DNA from: Haliea salexigens DSM 19537
GTDB taxonomy: Bacteria > Pseudomonadota > Gammaproteobacteria > Pseudomonadales > Halieaceae
Assembly (NCBI RefSeq): GCF_000423125.1
Contig: NZ_AUHJ01000017.1
Coordinates: 22,455 to 86,454 of the forward strand
DNA: 64,000 bases
Direction: 5' to 3'
Part shown: positions 45,264-54,506 of the stretch, piece after piece
How the letters are laid out: every line of letters begins with the position of its first letter
How positions within the stretch are numbered: the first letter of the stretch is position 1
Position numbers and translations under genes: made by a program
Notes under the pieces: generated by a model
Told to the model about the DNA's origin: nothing
Seen by the model: only the letters and a program-made list of their open reading frames with translations
The model's database searches: none

Positions 45264-47219
45264 TCAGCTGCCCAGGGCATCTGGCAGTGGGCAATCCATG
45301 GCGGCGGCGATACTGGCCAGAAGCTCCCGCTCCACGGCACTGACGGTGCCATCGGCATTGGCGGCTTTGCTCATTGCCTTGAGAATCTTCGGTTTGAGCA
45401 GGGGGTAGCAGTCCGCCAGCTCACGCACGGCGCGGGAAAACGCTGCCAGCGAACACTCTGCCTGCGGCAGCAGGGCGAGCGTCGGGCAGTCCAGGGCTGC
45501 CGTTGCCGTGCGAAAACAGTGCTCGGTGTCACCGCTGCTGTTGTGCGCCAGCATGGACAGTACAACCCGCAGGTGGCCCCGTACCTTGCGCAGGCTGCGG
45601 TAGCGCGCCGTGGAGGGTTTTATCTGGATAAACTCCGGGTCGATATAGTGGCGCAGCAGCTGATACAGGCACCACTCCAGCAGTTCCGTGCGGCGGTCTG
45701 CGCGGATCAGCGCGAGCAGCAGGCGTTTGAACTGGTGGTACTGCACTGCGGACTGGCTTTTCAGCGCCGGCAGACACAATTCCAGCAGTGGCAGTCGCTG
45801 CCCCTCCGCGAGCTGCGCCACGCCGGGGGCCAGCGTGTGGGTAAGCTCCTCCAGCCCCTGCACACCGCTTTCCCGCAACAGGCGGTACTGGGCTGCGCGC
45901 ACCTGCTCATGCGGGCTGATCAGCAGCGCCAGCATCAGTGCGCTGGCCCCCAGTGGCTCGTGACTGTAGCGTACGAAAGCCTGCGGGAGCCCGTGGTGTC
46001 GCGGAAACGCGTCATCCTGGCCCTGCGCGGCAAAACTGGCGTCTGCAGTGGTGTCAGTGGGGGCGTCTTGTTCTGCCCCGGCCTCCGCCGCGGCCAGTGC
46101 CGCAGCCACCAGTGCGGCGCGCCCCACGCCCACCTCAGCGGCGGCCGGATGGGGTTGGGCGTGCGTGTAGTGTTCCACCTTGCGGGTGATGTAAGCCCCA
46201 TCCCAGGCGGGGTCCAACCGCCGGATGCGTGCCGCCAGCGGTGGGTGGGTCGCAAACAGCTGCCAGAGCCGGTGGCGGATCTGGCCGAAAAAAATATGTG
46301 ACAGCTCATCCGCACGCGCCGTGTGCACCAGAGACCCGGGCACATAGCCGCCTATCACCTTCAGCGCATCGGCAATACCGCTGTTGTCGCGGGTATATTG
46401 CACCGCGCAGGCGTCTGCCAGGTACTCCTTCTGGCGGCTGATGGCGGCCTTGATGAACCCCGAGGCCAGGCCACCCAGCCACCCCAGTATCCACAGTCCG
46501 AGGCCCAGCAGGGGTACCGCGGGGCCGTTGGAGCTGCGGTCGCGATCGTTGCCGGTGCGGTGATGGCTGCTCGCGCGCATGAGGATATAACCGACATCGC
46601 CGATAAAGGTGATGCCCTTGAGCAGTGCGGCGAGACGAATATTGAGGCGCATGTCACCGTTGAGAATATGGCTGAACTCGTGCGCAATCACCCCCTGCAA
46701 CTCATTGCGCTGCAGGTGGGTGATGGCCCCCCGGGTGATACCGATCACCGCATCCGCCGGTGTAAGCCCGGCGGCAAAGGCGTTGATGCCGCGCTCGGCG
46801 TTCAGCACAAACACCGGCGGTACCGGCATGCCGGCGGCCAGGGCGATTTCGTCGACGATGTTGAGGCAGCGGCGCTCGGCGCTGTCGGTGGTTTGCGGCA
46901 GTATCCGGGTGCCGCCCATGGCTTCTGCTACGACTTTACCGCCGGAGGCCAGTTGCAGCCATTTGACAGTTGCTACCAGGCCCACGGTAGCGGAAATGCC
47001 GAGGCCGATGGTGCCAAAACGCTCCCAGCTGAAATAGCGCAGAAAGTCCCGGAAGCTGCCGCGGCTGCCCGCGTAGAGGTTGTAGTGGTCGCTCCACCAG
47101 AGAAAGCCGGCAAGCATCGCGTTGGTCAGTACAATCAGCGCGGCCACCGCGCACAGGAATAGCAGCGTCAAGAGGCGCGTATTGCGCCGCGCCAGATCCT
47201 GCTGGGCAAAAAAGTCCAT
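45264..47219 (-). CDS. M48 family membrane metallopeptidase (HtpX/Ste24-like, extended)
   Basis: 651 residues. Two N-terminal transmembrane helices (about 16-40 and 66-90) precede the catalytic domain with HEFSH (His180, Glu181, His184); further hydrophobic helices are near 196-216 and 235-262. HPPLAARIRRLDP follows the core. The last about 300 residues are a soluble helical extension not found in plain HtpX. It is 33 nt downstream of lemA, a recurring pairing, and likely acts in membrane or envelope protein quality control. Confidence 0.92.
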   Translation of the reverse strand: MDFFAQQDLARRNTRLLTLLFLCAVAALIVLTNAMLAGFLWWSDHYNLYAGSRGSFRDFLRYFSWERFGTIGLGISATVGLVATVKWLQLASGGKVVAEAMGGTRILPQTTDSAERRCLNIVDEIALAAGMPVPPVFVLNAERGINAFAAGLTPADAVIGITRGAITHLQRNELQGVIAHEFSHILNGDMRLNIRLAALLKGITFIGDVGYILMRASSHHRTGNDRDRSSNGPAVPLLGLGLWILGWLGGLASGFIKAAISRQKEYLADACAVQYTRDNSGIADALKVIGGYVPGSLVHTARADELSHIFFGQIRHRLWQLFATHPPLAARIRRLDPAWDGAYITRKVEHYTHAQPHPAAAEVGVGRAALVAAALAAAEAGAEQDAPTDTTADASFAAQGQDDAFPRHHGLPQAFVRYSHEPLGASALMLALLISPHEQVRAAQYRLLRESGVQGLEELTHTLAPGVAQLAEGQRLPLLELCLPALKSQSAVQYHQFKRLLLALIRADRRTELLEWCLYQLLRHYIDPEFIQIKPSTARYRSLRKVRGHLRVVLSMLAHNSSGDTEHCFRTATAALDCPTLALLPQAECSLAAFSRAVRELADCYPLLKPKILKAMSKAANADGTVSAVERELLASIAAAMDCPLPDALGS

Positions 47220-47252
47220 AGCGGCCCTTCAGTCTCGCCGGCGGCGAGGGCC

Positions 47253-47849
47253 CTAGAAACTGACCTGGGGTGCGGCCTGGATCTGCGCGGAATCGTCGAA
47301 TTCCAGCAGTGTGGCATCCTGTGCGTGACCGAAGGTCGACGCCACCGCCACCGGCGGGAAGCTCTGCCGGTAGGTGTTGTAGGCCATCACGGCATCATTG
47401 TAGCCCTGGCGGGCGAAGGCCACGCGGTTCTCCGTGTTGGTGAGCTCTTCAGACAGCTGCTGCATGTTCTCGCTGGCCTTGAGGTCGGGATAGGCTTCCA
47501 TGGTCACATTCAGTTTGCCCAGGGCGCCCTGCAGGGCGTTCTCGGCGCTGGCCAGCTTGCTCATGTCGGCACCACCGATAGCGCCCGGCCCCAGTGCCTT
47601 GAGTACGGCAGCCGCGTCGTTGCGAGCACTGGTGACGGCTTCCAGGGTTTCCCGTTCGTGACTCATGTAGGCCCGGGCAGTTTCCACCAGGTTGGGAATC
47701 AGGTCATAGCGCCGCTTGAGCTGCACTTCTATTTGCGCGAAGGCGTTCTGATAGCGGTTCTTCAGCGTGACCAGCCGGTTGTAAATGCCGATGACATACA
47801 TCACCAGGCCCAGCAGAACCAGCCAGAACACAATGGTTGAAACGTCCAT
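47253..47849 (-). CDS. lemA: LemA family protein
   Basis: 198 residues. One N-terminal membrane helix (about 5-23) followed by YNRLVTLKNRYQNAFAQIEV and LKRRYDLIPNLVETARAYM, the LemA signature, and then a coiled helical body. LemA proteins commonly accompany M48 peptidases; their biochemical role is unsettled. The pair forms a two-gene operon. Confidence 0.95.
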   Translation of the reverse strand: MDVSTIVFWLVLLGLVMYVIGIYNRLVTLKNRYQNAFAQIEVQLKRRYDLIPNLVETARAYMSHERETLEAVTSARNDAAAVLKALGPGAIGGADMSKLASAENALQGALGKLNVTMEAYPDLKASENMQQLSEELTNTENRVAFARQGYNDAVMAYNTYRQSFPPVAVASTFGHAQDATLLEFDDSAQIQAAPQVSF

Positions 47850-47931
47850 GCATCACCCTCCCAGGCGCTAGTGGTCGCTTGATTCTACCCGAAAACCGGC
47901 GCGGCGCGAGCCGCACTCACGCCAACCGCAC

Positions 47932-50058
47932 TCACGCCAGCGCCACCTCGACCTCGACGCCGTTCACTGCGGCGTTCCCCGACAGCGCATCCAGGGCGAG
48001 GTCGTCGGTGACATCATTGCAGCTTGCCCCGGCGTGTTGCGCGGCGGTCTGCAGGCGAATACCCGCGCGGTTGTGTCCGTAGCCGTGGGGCAGGCTCACC
48101 ACCCCGGGCATCACGCCGCTGCAGGTTTCCGCCGGCACCGTAACGCTGCCTGCCCGGGAGCTCAGCTGCACACGGTCACCGTCATTGATGCCGCGCTGCG
48201 CCATGTCCTGTGGGTGCATGAGCAGGGTGCAGCGTTCCCGGCCTTTGACCAGACGATGATAGTTGTGCATCCAGGAGTTGTTCGAGCGCACATGCCGGCG
48301 CCCGATGAGCCGCAGGGCCCCGCTGTCCCCTGCGGTGAATTCGGCGCGCAGGCGTTGCAGGTCTGCCAGCGCTGCGGGCGTTGCGCAGTGGATGGCCTTG
48401 TCCGGCGTTTGCAGCCGGTCGGGCAGTTGTGGCTGCAACGGGCCCAGGTCGATACCCGAGGGGTGTGCCCGCAGCTTTGCCAGCGTGAGGGCCTGTGCAC
48501 TGCCCGCGCGTTCACTGTAGGGGCCCATCTGCAGTCCCATGTCGATGATGTCATGCGGCGCCAGCACCGGTTGTGCGGGTTGGCCCAGCAGCTCCGCGAC
48601 GCGGTTGCCGAGTTCGGCGAAGATCTCCCAGTCGTGCAGACTGCCTTCCGGTTTGTCGAACACGGCTTCGTTGTGCCGGGCAGTATTGCGCACGGCGTTG
48701 ATGTGGAAGGCGAGATCGTAGTGGTCGTGTTCCAGCGGCGAGGTCGGCGGCAGAATGATGTCCGCGTGGCGTGTGGTTTCGTTCAGGTAGGGGTCCAGGC
48801 ACACCATGAACTCCAGCTGTTCCAGCGCGGCGTCCAGCTGGCGGCCATTGGGAGTGGACAGTACCGGGTTGCCCGCGCCCACGAAGAGCGCGCGCACTTG
48901 CCCTTCGCCTGGCGTGGTGATTTCCTCTGCCATCGTTGAGGCGGGCAGTTCGCGGTCAAACTCCGGCAGCTGCCGTACCCGGCTGTGATGGCGGGCGAAG
49001 CCCCCGGGGCCGATGTTGCTGACCTGATCGACCGCCGGCAGGGTGAACAGTGAACCGCCCTCCCGGTCGAGATTGCCGGTGAGGATATTCAGCACTTGTA
49101 TCGCCCATTGGCAGAGCGCGCCGTAGCGCTGGGTGGACACGCCCATGCGCCCGTAGCAGATGGCGGCCCCAGCCTGCGCGAACTCCTGTGCGATGCGCCG
49201 TATGGTGTCCGCCGCAATGCCGCAGTGCGGGGCGGCGAACTCGGGTGTGAAGTCCAGCAGTGCGGCTTCCAGCTCGGGCAGGCCCGTGACAAAGGCCTCG
49301 AGGTGGCGGGGGGCCACGCGGTCTTCGGCAAACAGGGTATTGATCAGTGCCAGCAGGAACAGGGCATCGCTACCGGGACGGATATACAGGTGTTCGCTGG
49401 CCAGCTCGGCGGTTTCCGTCAGGCGCGGGTCCACCACCACCAGCTTGCCGCCCCGTTTGCGCAGCGCCTTGATACGCTTGCGCACATCGGGCACGGTCCA
49501 GATGCTGCCGTTGGACGCAATGGGATTGGCGCCAAGCATGAGAAAGTACTCGCTGCGGTCAATGTCAGGAATGGGAAACAGCGACTTGTGGCCGAACAGC
49601 CACAGGCTGGTGAGATGGTGCGGCAGCTGGTCTACCGAGGTGGCAGAAAAACGGTTGCGGGTGTGGAAGTGGCGAAACAGGTTTTTCTGGTGCGTCATCA
49701 TCCCGTAGTTGTGTACGGTGGGGTTACCCAGATACACGCCCAGGGCATCCACCCCATCGCGCTGTACGATGTCCACCAGGCGCTGGGCCGTTGTGTTCAG
49801 CGCCTGCTCCCAGCTGATGTCCTGCCACGTGTCCGCCTCACCCGGTGCACCGCGCACACGCGCGAGTGGCCTGCACAACCGATCCGGGTCGTTGTGAATA
49901 TCCTGCAGAGCCACGGCCTTGGGGCAGATGTGTCCCCGACTCAAGGGGTCGTCCGGGTCGCCTTTGATCGACAGTATCCGCTCACCATCGGTTTCGATAC
50001 GCAGGCCGCAAATGGCCTCGCAGAGGTGGCAGGCGCGATGGTGCACAGTGGCGGGCAT
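47932..50058 (-). CDS. Molybdopterin-dependent oxidoreductase (DMSO reductase superfamily)
   Basis: 708 residues from the ATG at 50058. The N-terminal [4Fe-4S] site uses Cys10, Cys13, Cys17 and Cys45. Then come molybdopterin-binding segments (YEXLMLGANP-like EYFLMLGANPIASNG, VVVDPRLTETA, ICYGRMGVSTQRYG) and a C-terminal dinucleotide-binding domain (DGDRVQLSSRAGSV, HGYGHN). No Tat signal is seen, so it is probably cytoplasmic. No electron-transfer or maturation subunit lies beside it, so its substrate and partner are unknown. Confidence 0.92.
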   Translation of the reverse strand: MPATVHHRACHLCEAICGLRIETDGERILSIKGDPDDPLSRGHICPKAVALQDIHNDPDRLCRPLARVRGAPGEADTWQDISWEQALNTTAQRLVDIVQRDGVDALGVYLGNPTVHNYGMMTHQKNLFRHFHTRNRFSATSVDQLPHHLTSLWLFGHKSLFPIPDIDRSEYFLMLGANPIASNGSIWTVPDVRKRIKALRKRGGKLVVVDPRLTETAELASEHLYIRPGSDALFLLALINTLFAEDRVAPRHLEAFVTGLPELEAALLDFTPEFAAPHCGIAADTIRRIAQEFAQAGAAICYGRMGVSTQRYGALCQWAIQVLNILTGNLDREGGSLFTLPAVDQVSNIGPGGFARHHSRVRQLPEFDRELPASTMAEEITTPGEGQVRALFVGAGNPVLSTPNGRQLDAALEQLEFMVCLDPYLNETTRHADIILPPTSPLEHDHYDLAFHINAVRNTARHNEAVFDKPEGSLHDWEIFAELGNRVAELLGQPAQPVLAPHDIIDMGLQMGPYSERAGSAQALTLAKLRAHPSGIDLGPLQPQLPDRLQTPDKAIHCATPAALADLQRLRAEFTAGDSGALRLIGRRHVRSNNSWMHNYHRLVKGRERCTLLMHPQDMAQRGINDGDRVQLSSRAGSVTVPAETCSGVMPGVVSLPHGYGHNRAGIRLQTAAQHAGASCNDVTDDLALDALSGNAAVNGVEVEVALA

Positions 50059-50199
50059 GGCAGGCGCTTCTTTGTTATGGCTGTGGCAGAAGTGTAGCGG
50101 CTGCACGAATAAAGTGCACTTGCCGGCGGCGCGTTGAGTAGTCGGGTCGGGGGTTTTTGTGTAGTCTCGGTGACATCCCCTCACGCGGTTGTCGAAACG

Positions 50200-51648
50200 A
50201 TGAACGAGAGTTGGAAGTCCTACACGGCGGGCAGCTTCTTTGACGAGCTGATTACACCCAAGGGCCAGCCGCGCGCGGCCGCCCGCGGCGTTGTGCGCCT
50301 GCTGCAGAAATTGCCGGGCGACGAGATGGCGGAGCGCCGCGCCGCTGCGGAGCTTGCCATCCGAGAAATGGGTATCTCGTTTACCGTCTATAACGAGGCC
50401 GGCAACATCGACCGGGCCTGGCCGTTCGACATCATTCCGCGGGTCATTTCGGCAGGTCAGTGGCAGGCGGTCAGTGACGGCCTGCGGCAGCGGTCGCTGG
50501 CCCTGAATCACTTCATCGACGACATTTACAATCGGCAGAAAATTCTGGCCGATGGCGTGGTGCCCGCCGACATCGTGCTTGAGTCAACCAACTTCAAACC
50601 GCAATGCATGGGCATGTCGCCGCGGTTCGGGGTGTGGGCGCATGTCTGCGGGTCGGACCTGGTGCGGGACGGTGACGGCCGTTTCCGGGTGCTCGAAGAC
50701 AACCTGCGAGTCCCTTCCGGGGTGTCCTACATGCTGGAAAACCGTGAGATCACCAAGCGGGTGCTGCCGGAACTGTTCGAGAATTACAGTATCCTGCCGG
50801 TGGATGACTACCCGTCGCAGCTCTACCAGACGCTGGCGTCCCTGTCCCCCCGGGAGCGGCGCCGCCCCTGTATTGTCGTGCTCACACCGGGTATTTTCAA
50901 TTCCGCTTACTTCGAGCATGCCTACCTCGCGCAGGGCATGGGCGCTGAGCTGGTCGAGGGTCGTGACCTGATGGTGGCGGATGATAACTGTGTCTATATG
51001 CGCACCGTGGACGGACCCGTGCGTGTGGATGTCATCTACCGGCGTATCGACGAGGAGTTCATGGACCCGGAAGCCTTCCGTCCGGAGTCGCTGCTCGGTG
51101 TCGCGGGCCTGATGCGCGCCTGGAAGGCGGGCAATGTCGCCATCGCCAATGCACCGGGGAGCGGGGTGGCGGATGACAAGGTCATCTACGCCTTTGTGCC
51201 GGACATGATTCGCTATTACCTGAAACAGAAACCGCTGCTGGCCAGCGTGCCCACCTGGCTCTGCATGCGCGAGAAAGACCGTGAGCATGTGCTCAAGAAC
51301 CTCGACCAGCTAGTGGTCAAGCCGGCCAATGAATCCGGCGGCTATGGCATCATGGTCGGCCCGCACAGCACTGCCGCGGTGCGGCGCAAGTTCGCCCGCC
51401 TGATCGAGGAAAACCCGCGCAATTACGTGGCGCAGCCCACGCTGGCGCTGTCTACCGCGCCCACGTATATCGACGACAAGGTCGAGCCGCGCCACCTCGA
51501 CCTGCGGCCCTTTATTCTGCAGGGGCGCGATACCTGGGTGACTCCCGGTGGGCTGACGCGGGTAGCGTTGACCAAGGGATCGCTGGTGGTGAACTCCTCG
51601 CAGGGCGGCGGCAGCAAGGATACCTGGATCGTGGAGGGCAAAGCATGA
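50200..51648 (+). CDS. Circularly permuted ATP-grasp protein (Anbu-associated)
   Basis: 482 residues from the ATG at 50200. The circularly permuted ATP-grasp order is visible: FHID-like LNHFIDDIYNRQKIL, FRVLEDNLRVPSGVSYMLENR, RRIDEEFMDP and, near the C-terminus, VVKPANESGGYGIMVGP. In published genome surveys this family partners alpha-E and transglutaminase proteins and the Anbu peptidase, and is predicted to ligate amino groups to a peptide. The stop overlaps the alpha-E start (ATGA). Confidence 0.93.
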   Translation: MNESWKSYTAGSFFDELITPKGQPRAAARGVVRLLQKLPGDEMAERRAAAELAIREMGISFTVYNEAGNIDRAWPFDIIPRVISAGQWQAVSDGLRQRSLALNHFIDDIYNRQKILADGVVPADIVLESTNFKPQCMGMSPRFGVWAHVCGSDLVRDGDGRFRVLEDNLRVPSGVSYMLENREITKRVLPELFENYSILPVDDYPSQLYQTLASLSPRERRRPCIVVLTPGIFNSAYFEHAYLAQGMGAELVEGRDLMVADDNCVYMRTVDGPVRVDVIYRRIDEEFMDPEAFRPESLLGVAGLMRAWKAGNVAIANAPGSGVADDKVIYAFVPDMIRYYLKQKPLLASVPTWLCMREKDREHVLKNLDQLVVKPANESGGYGIMVGPHSTAAVRRKFARLIEENPRNYVAQPTLALSTAPTYIDDKVEPRHLDLRPFILQGRDTWVTPGGLTRVALTKGSLVVNSSQGGGSKDTWIVEGKA

Positions 51649-52583
51649 CCATGTTGTCCAGCGTTGCCGAACGCCTTTACTGGATGGGGCGCTACCTTGA
51701 ACGTGCGGAGGACAGCGCTCGCCTCGTGGCGGCCTACAATCACCTGATCATGGACATTCCGCGCGCCGCGGAGCTGGGTTGGGATGTGCTTATTCGCATC
51801 CTGGATGCCGAACCGTTGTTCTACCAGCAGTACCGGGTGGGCAACGAGCAGAATGTACTGCGCTTCCTGCTGGCAGAGCAGGACAGCTCTGCCAGCATAC
51901 CCTTTGCCGTGCGCTGGGCGCGGGAGAACGTGCGCACCACACGCGACGTGCTGCCCGAGGAAACCTGGGAGCAGATCAACGAGCTGCACCTGTACGTGAG
52001 TGATGCGGCGGAGAAATCCGTGGGCCGGCGCAATCGCCAGGCATTTCTGGAGGAGGTGATCAGTCGCTGCCAGCGCGTCAATGGCATGCTGTCATCCAGC
52101 CTGCCACGTGACCACGCCCACCGTTTCCTGCGGCTGGGCCATTTGCTGGAACGGTCAGACATGACCACGCGCCTGATGGATGTGGGTACGGGTGAGATAC
52201 TGAAGCGGGACGGCACGCACGAGGCGATCGATCCGCTGATCTGGACCTCCCTGCTGCAGGCACTGTCTTCGTTCGGAGCCTACCGGCGGATGATTGGCCC
52301 GCTGGTGGAAGCGCAGCAGGTGCTCGAGTTTGTGTTTCAGGAACCCTTGTTGCCACGTTCAGTGGCGTTTTGCCTGGCGGAAATACGTGCCGAGCTGAAA
52401 CCACTGAACAATCATGAGAAGGTCATGCGTACGCTGGCCCGGGGGCGGCGCAAGCTGGGCAAATTGCAGCCGGAGCACATGTCCCGCGAGGCCCTGCATG
52501 CCTACATTGACGAGTTCCAGGCGCTGCTGGCCGACCTCCACGATGTCATCACAGCCTCCTGGTTTCAGCCGGATACGCCATGA
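51645..52583 (+). CDS. Alpha-E domain protein
   Basis: 312 residues, almost all helix. It opens with MLSSVAERLYWMGRYLERAEDSARL, the alpha-E hallmark, and has DMTTRLMDVGTG in the middle. Alpha-E proteins are strictly associated with the permuted ATP-grasp family and probably act as its partner; no activity is known. Overlapping starts on both sides (ATGA) show tight translational coupling. Confidence 0.93.
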   Translation: MTMLSSVAERLYWMGRYLERAEDSARLVAAYNHLIMDIPRAAELGWDVLIRILDAEPLFYQQYRVGNEQNVLRFLLAEQDSSASIPFAVRWARENVRTTRDVLPEETWEQINELHLYVSDAAEKSVGRRNRQAFLEEVISRCQRVNGMLSSSLPRDHAHRFLRLGHLLERSDMTTRLMDVGTGEILKRDGTHEAIDPLIWTSLLQALSSFGAYRRMIGPLVEAQQVLEFVFQEPLLPRSVAFCLAEIRAELKPLNNHEKVMRTLARGRRKLGKLQPEHMSREALHAYIDEFQALLADLHDVITASWFQPDTP

Positions 52584-53614
52584 AGCGACTGGAATGCAGC
52601 TGTGGCAGCCAGGTGTTCTTCGAAAGCCGGGACTGCGTGCATTGTGGCATGGAGCTCGGCTTCGACCCGGTCGACCTGGAGATGCACTCGCTCAGCGTTG
52701 CGGCTGATGGCGTTTTGGAAACAGCTGAGGGCCGCCGCTATCGCCTGTGCGCCAATGGCCGCGAGTGGGATGTCTGCAACTGGCTCTGTGCGGAAGAAGA
52801 CAGCCACCCCCTGTGCTGGGGTTGCCAGTTCAACCGCACCGTTCCGGACCTGTCCCTGCCCGGCAATATCCAGCGCTGGTGGGTGCTGGAACAGGGCAAG
52901 AAACGCCTGCTTTACACCCTGCGCAGCCTCGGTTTGCCGCTGGTCAATGGTTGGCAGGATCCGGAGAACGGTCTGCTGCTCGACTTTATCGAGGACGGTC
53001 GCAGCCGTGAAGAGTATGCCGAGTCTTTTGTCAGTACGGGGTTTGCCGGTGGCGTTATCACCATCAATACGCTGGAGGCAGATGACGTTGCCCGGGTCGC
53101 TGTGCGAGAACAGATGAACGAACCCTACCGCACGGTACTGGGGCACCTGCGGCATGAGTCGGGGCATTACTACTGGGCGCGCCTGGCGCGCGACGAGACC
53201 ATTCGCCAGGGGTTTGCCGAGCTGTTTGGTGATGAAACCATGGACTATGCGGGGGCACTGGATCGTCACTACCGCGAGGGGCCATCACCTGACTGGCGCA
53301 AGTATTACATCAGCGCCTACGCCAGCGTGCATCCAATGGAAGACTGGGCGGAAACCTGGGGCCATTACCTGCATATACAGGATGCGCTGGAGACAGCCGC
53401 AGCCTACGGTGTTATTCGTGAGGACATCGCCAGCCTGGAGGTAGGGGATCGGATTGGTCGCTGGCGCGACTTGAGTATCACGCTCAATGAGCTGAACCGC
53501 AGTGTCGGCCGCGGCGATGCCTACCCTTTCGTGATCAACCACTTTGTGGAATCCAAGCTGGCTTTCATCGACACCGCGATTCGCCGCCTGCAGCAGCAGC
53601 CGGGCAAGCGCTAG
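52580..53614 (+). CDS. Zinc-binding metallopeptidase (Peptidase_Mx family, formerly DUF2248)
   Basis: 344 residues. Two N-terminal zinc-ribbon-like clusters (Cys6, Cys8, Cys19, Cys22; then CNWLC...CWGC) precede the peptidase part with HESGH near residues 192-196 and MEDWAETWGHYLH, which supplies a further Glu/His. It has no signal peptide. It fills the third slot of an Anbu-type operon, where a transglutaminase-like protein is often seen. Its substrate is unknown. Confidence 0.9.
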   Translation: MKRLECSCGSQVFFESRDCVHCGMELGFDPVDLEMHSLSVAADGVLETAEGRRYRLCANGREWDVCNWLCAEEDSHPLCWGCQFNRTVPDLSLPGNIQRWWVLEQGKKRLLYTLRSLGLPLVNGWQDPENGLLLDFIEDGRSREEYAESFVSTGFAGGVITINTLEADDVARVAVREQMNEPYRTVLGHLRHESGHYYWARLARDETIRQGFAELFGDETMDYAGALDRHYREGPSPDWRKYYISAYASVHPMEDWAETWGHYLHIQDALETAAAYGVIREDIASLEVGDRIGRWRDLSITLNELNRSVGRGDAYPFVINHFVESKLAFIDTAIRRLQQQPGKR

Positions 53615-53615
53615 T

Positions 53616-54506
53616 TCAGTGGTCCAGTAGCGGACGCAGGGCCTCGGCGAGCAGGGGCGCCATGAATACCGCATTACTGTGATGCTGTATGCAGTCAGTG
53701 CTCCATACCGTGCCAACGCCTGCGGCTTGCATTACCGACAGCGCATCCCCGGCAAACAGGGCGTGTGTTACCGCCACATCAACCGAGCTGGCGCCGGCCT
53801 GCAGCAACAGCTGCGCGGCCCCGGCCAGGGTGCGCCCGGAGCTGGCGACGTCATCCAGTAGCACCACCGCGCGCCCCGTTACGGCAACGTCGGGCAGGGT
53901 AATGACGACCTCGCGGTCGCCGTGTCGCTGCTTGCTGCATACGGCGTGCTCCAGCCCGCGAACCACAGCAGCGCTCTCTACCCACTGCCGCGATTCCGCA
54001 TCAGGGCCCACCAGCAGCGGGTTGTCGCGTTGCCCTGCCACCAGCTCCGCGAGGCTACCCGCCGCCGACAGGGCGATAGCATGGGGCAGGGGAATGGCTT
54101 CGTCCAACCGGTTTATCCTGTGCAGGTGTGGATCGACCGTAATCACGGCGTCGAACAACTCGGCGAGAAAGCCGCCTACGATGGTCTGGCTGACGATCTC
54201 GCCGGGTTGGAAGGCAATATCCTGGCGCATGTAGCCCAGGTAGGGCGCGACCAGTACCAGTTTTTTTACACCGGCACGACGCGCATGTCGTGCCAGCAGC
54301 AGGAGCTCCACCAGCTTTTCGTTGGGACGGTCCAGGCTGCGATACACCACCAGGGTGTGGGTGCCGGGGGGTACGTCGAGCAACAGTTTCAGTTCGTCGT
54401 CGGGGAAGCGGTGTCGCGCCACGGCAAGTGCGGTGAGTTCGCAGGCGCTGGCGAGGCGCAGCGCCGCATCGCGTTCGTCATCCAGATACGTCAGTAGCGC
54501 AGGCAT
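53616..54506 (-). CDS. Ribose-phosphate pyrophosphokinase family protein
   Basis: 296 residues. RFPDDELKLLLD, YLGYMRQDIAFQPGEIVS (flexible-loop and ATP region), VTVDPHLHR and a PRPP loop in the form VVLLDDVASSGRTLAGAA identify a PRPP synthetase-like protein. The loop differs from the canonical DDxIDTAGT of class I enzymes. The start shares one nucleotide with the stop of the phosphorylase gene (TGATG), so the two are coupled. It may make PRPP from ribose 5-phosphate or use another ribose phosphate supplied by its partner. Confidence 0.88.
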   Translation of the reverse strand: MPALLTYLDDERDAALRLASACELTALAVARHRFPDDELKLLLDVPPGTHTLVVYRSLDRPNEKLVELLLLARHARRAGVKKLVLVAPYLGYMRQDIAFQPGEIVSQTIVGGFLAELFDAVITVDPHLHRINRLDEAIPLPHAIALSAAGSLAELVAGQRDNPLLVGPDAESRQWVESAAVVRGLEHAVCSKQRHGDREVVITLPDVAVTGRAVVLLDDVASSGRTLAGAAQLLLQAGASSVDVAVTHALFAGDALSVMQAAGVGTVWSTDCIQHHSNAVFMAPLLAEALRPLLDH

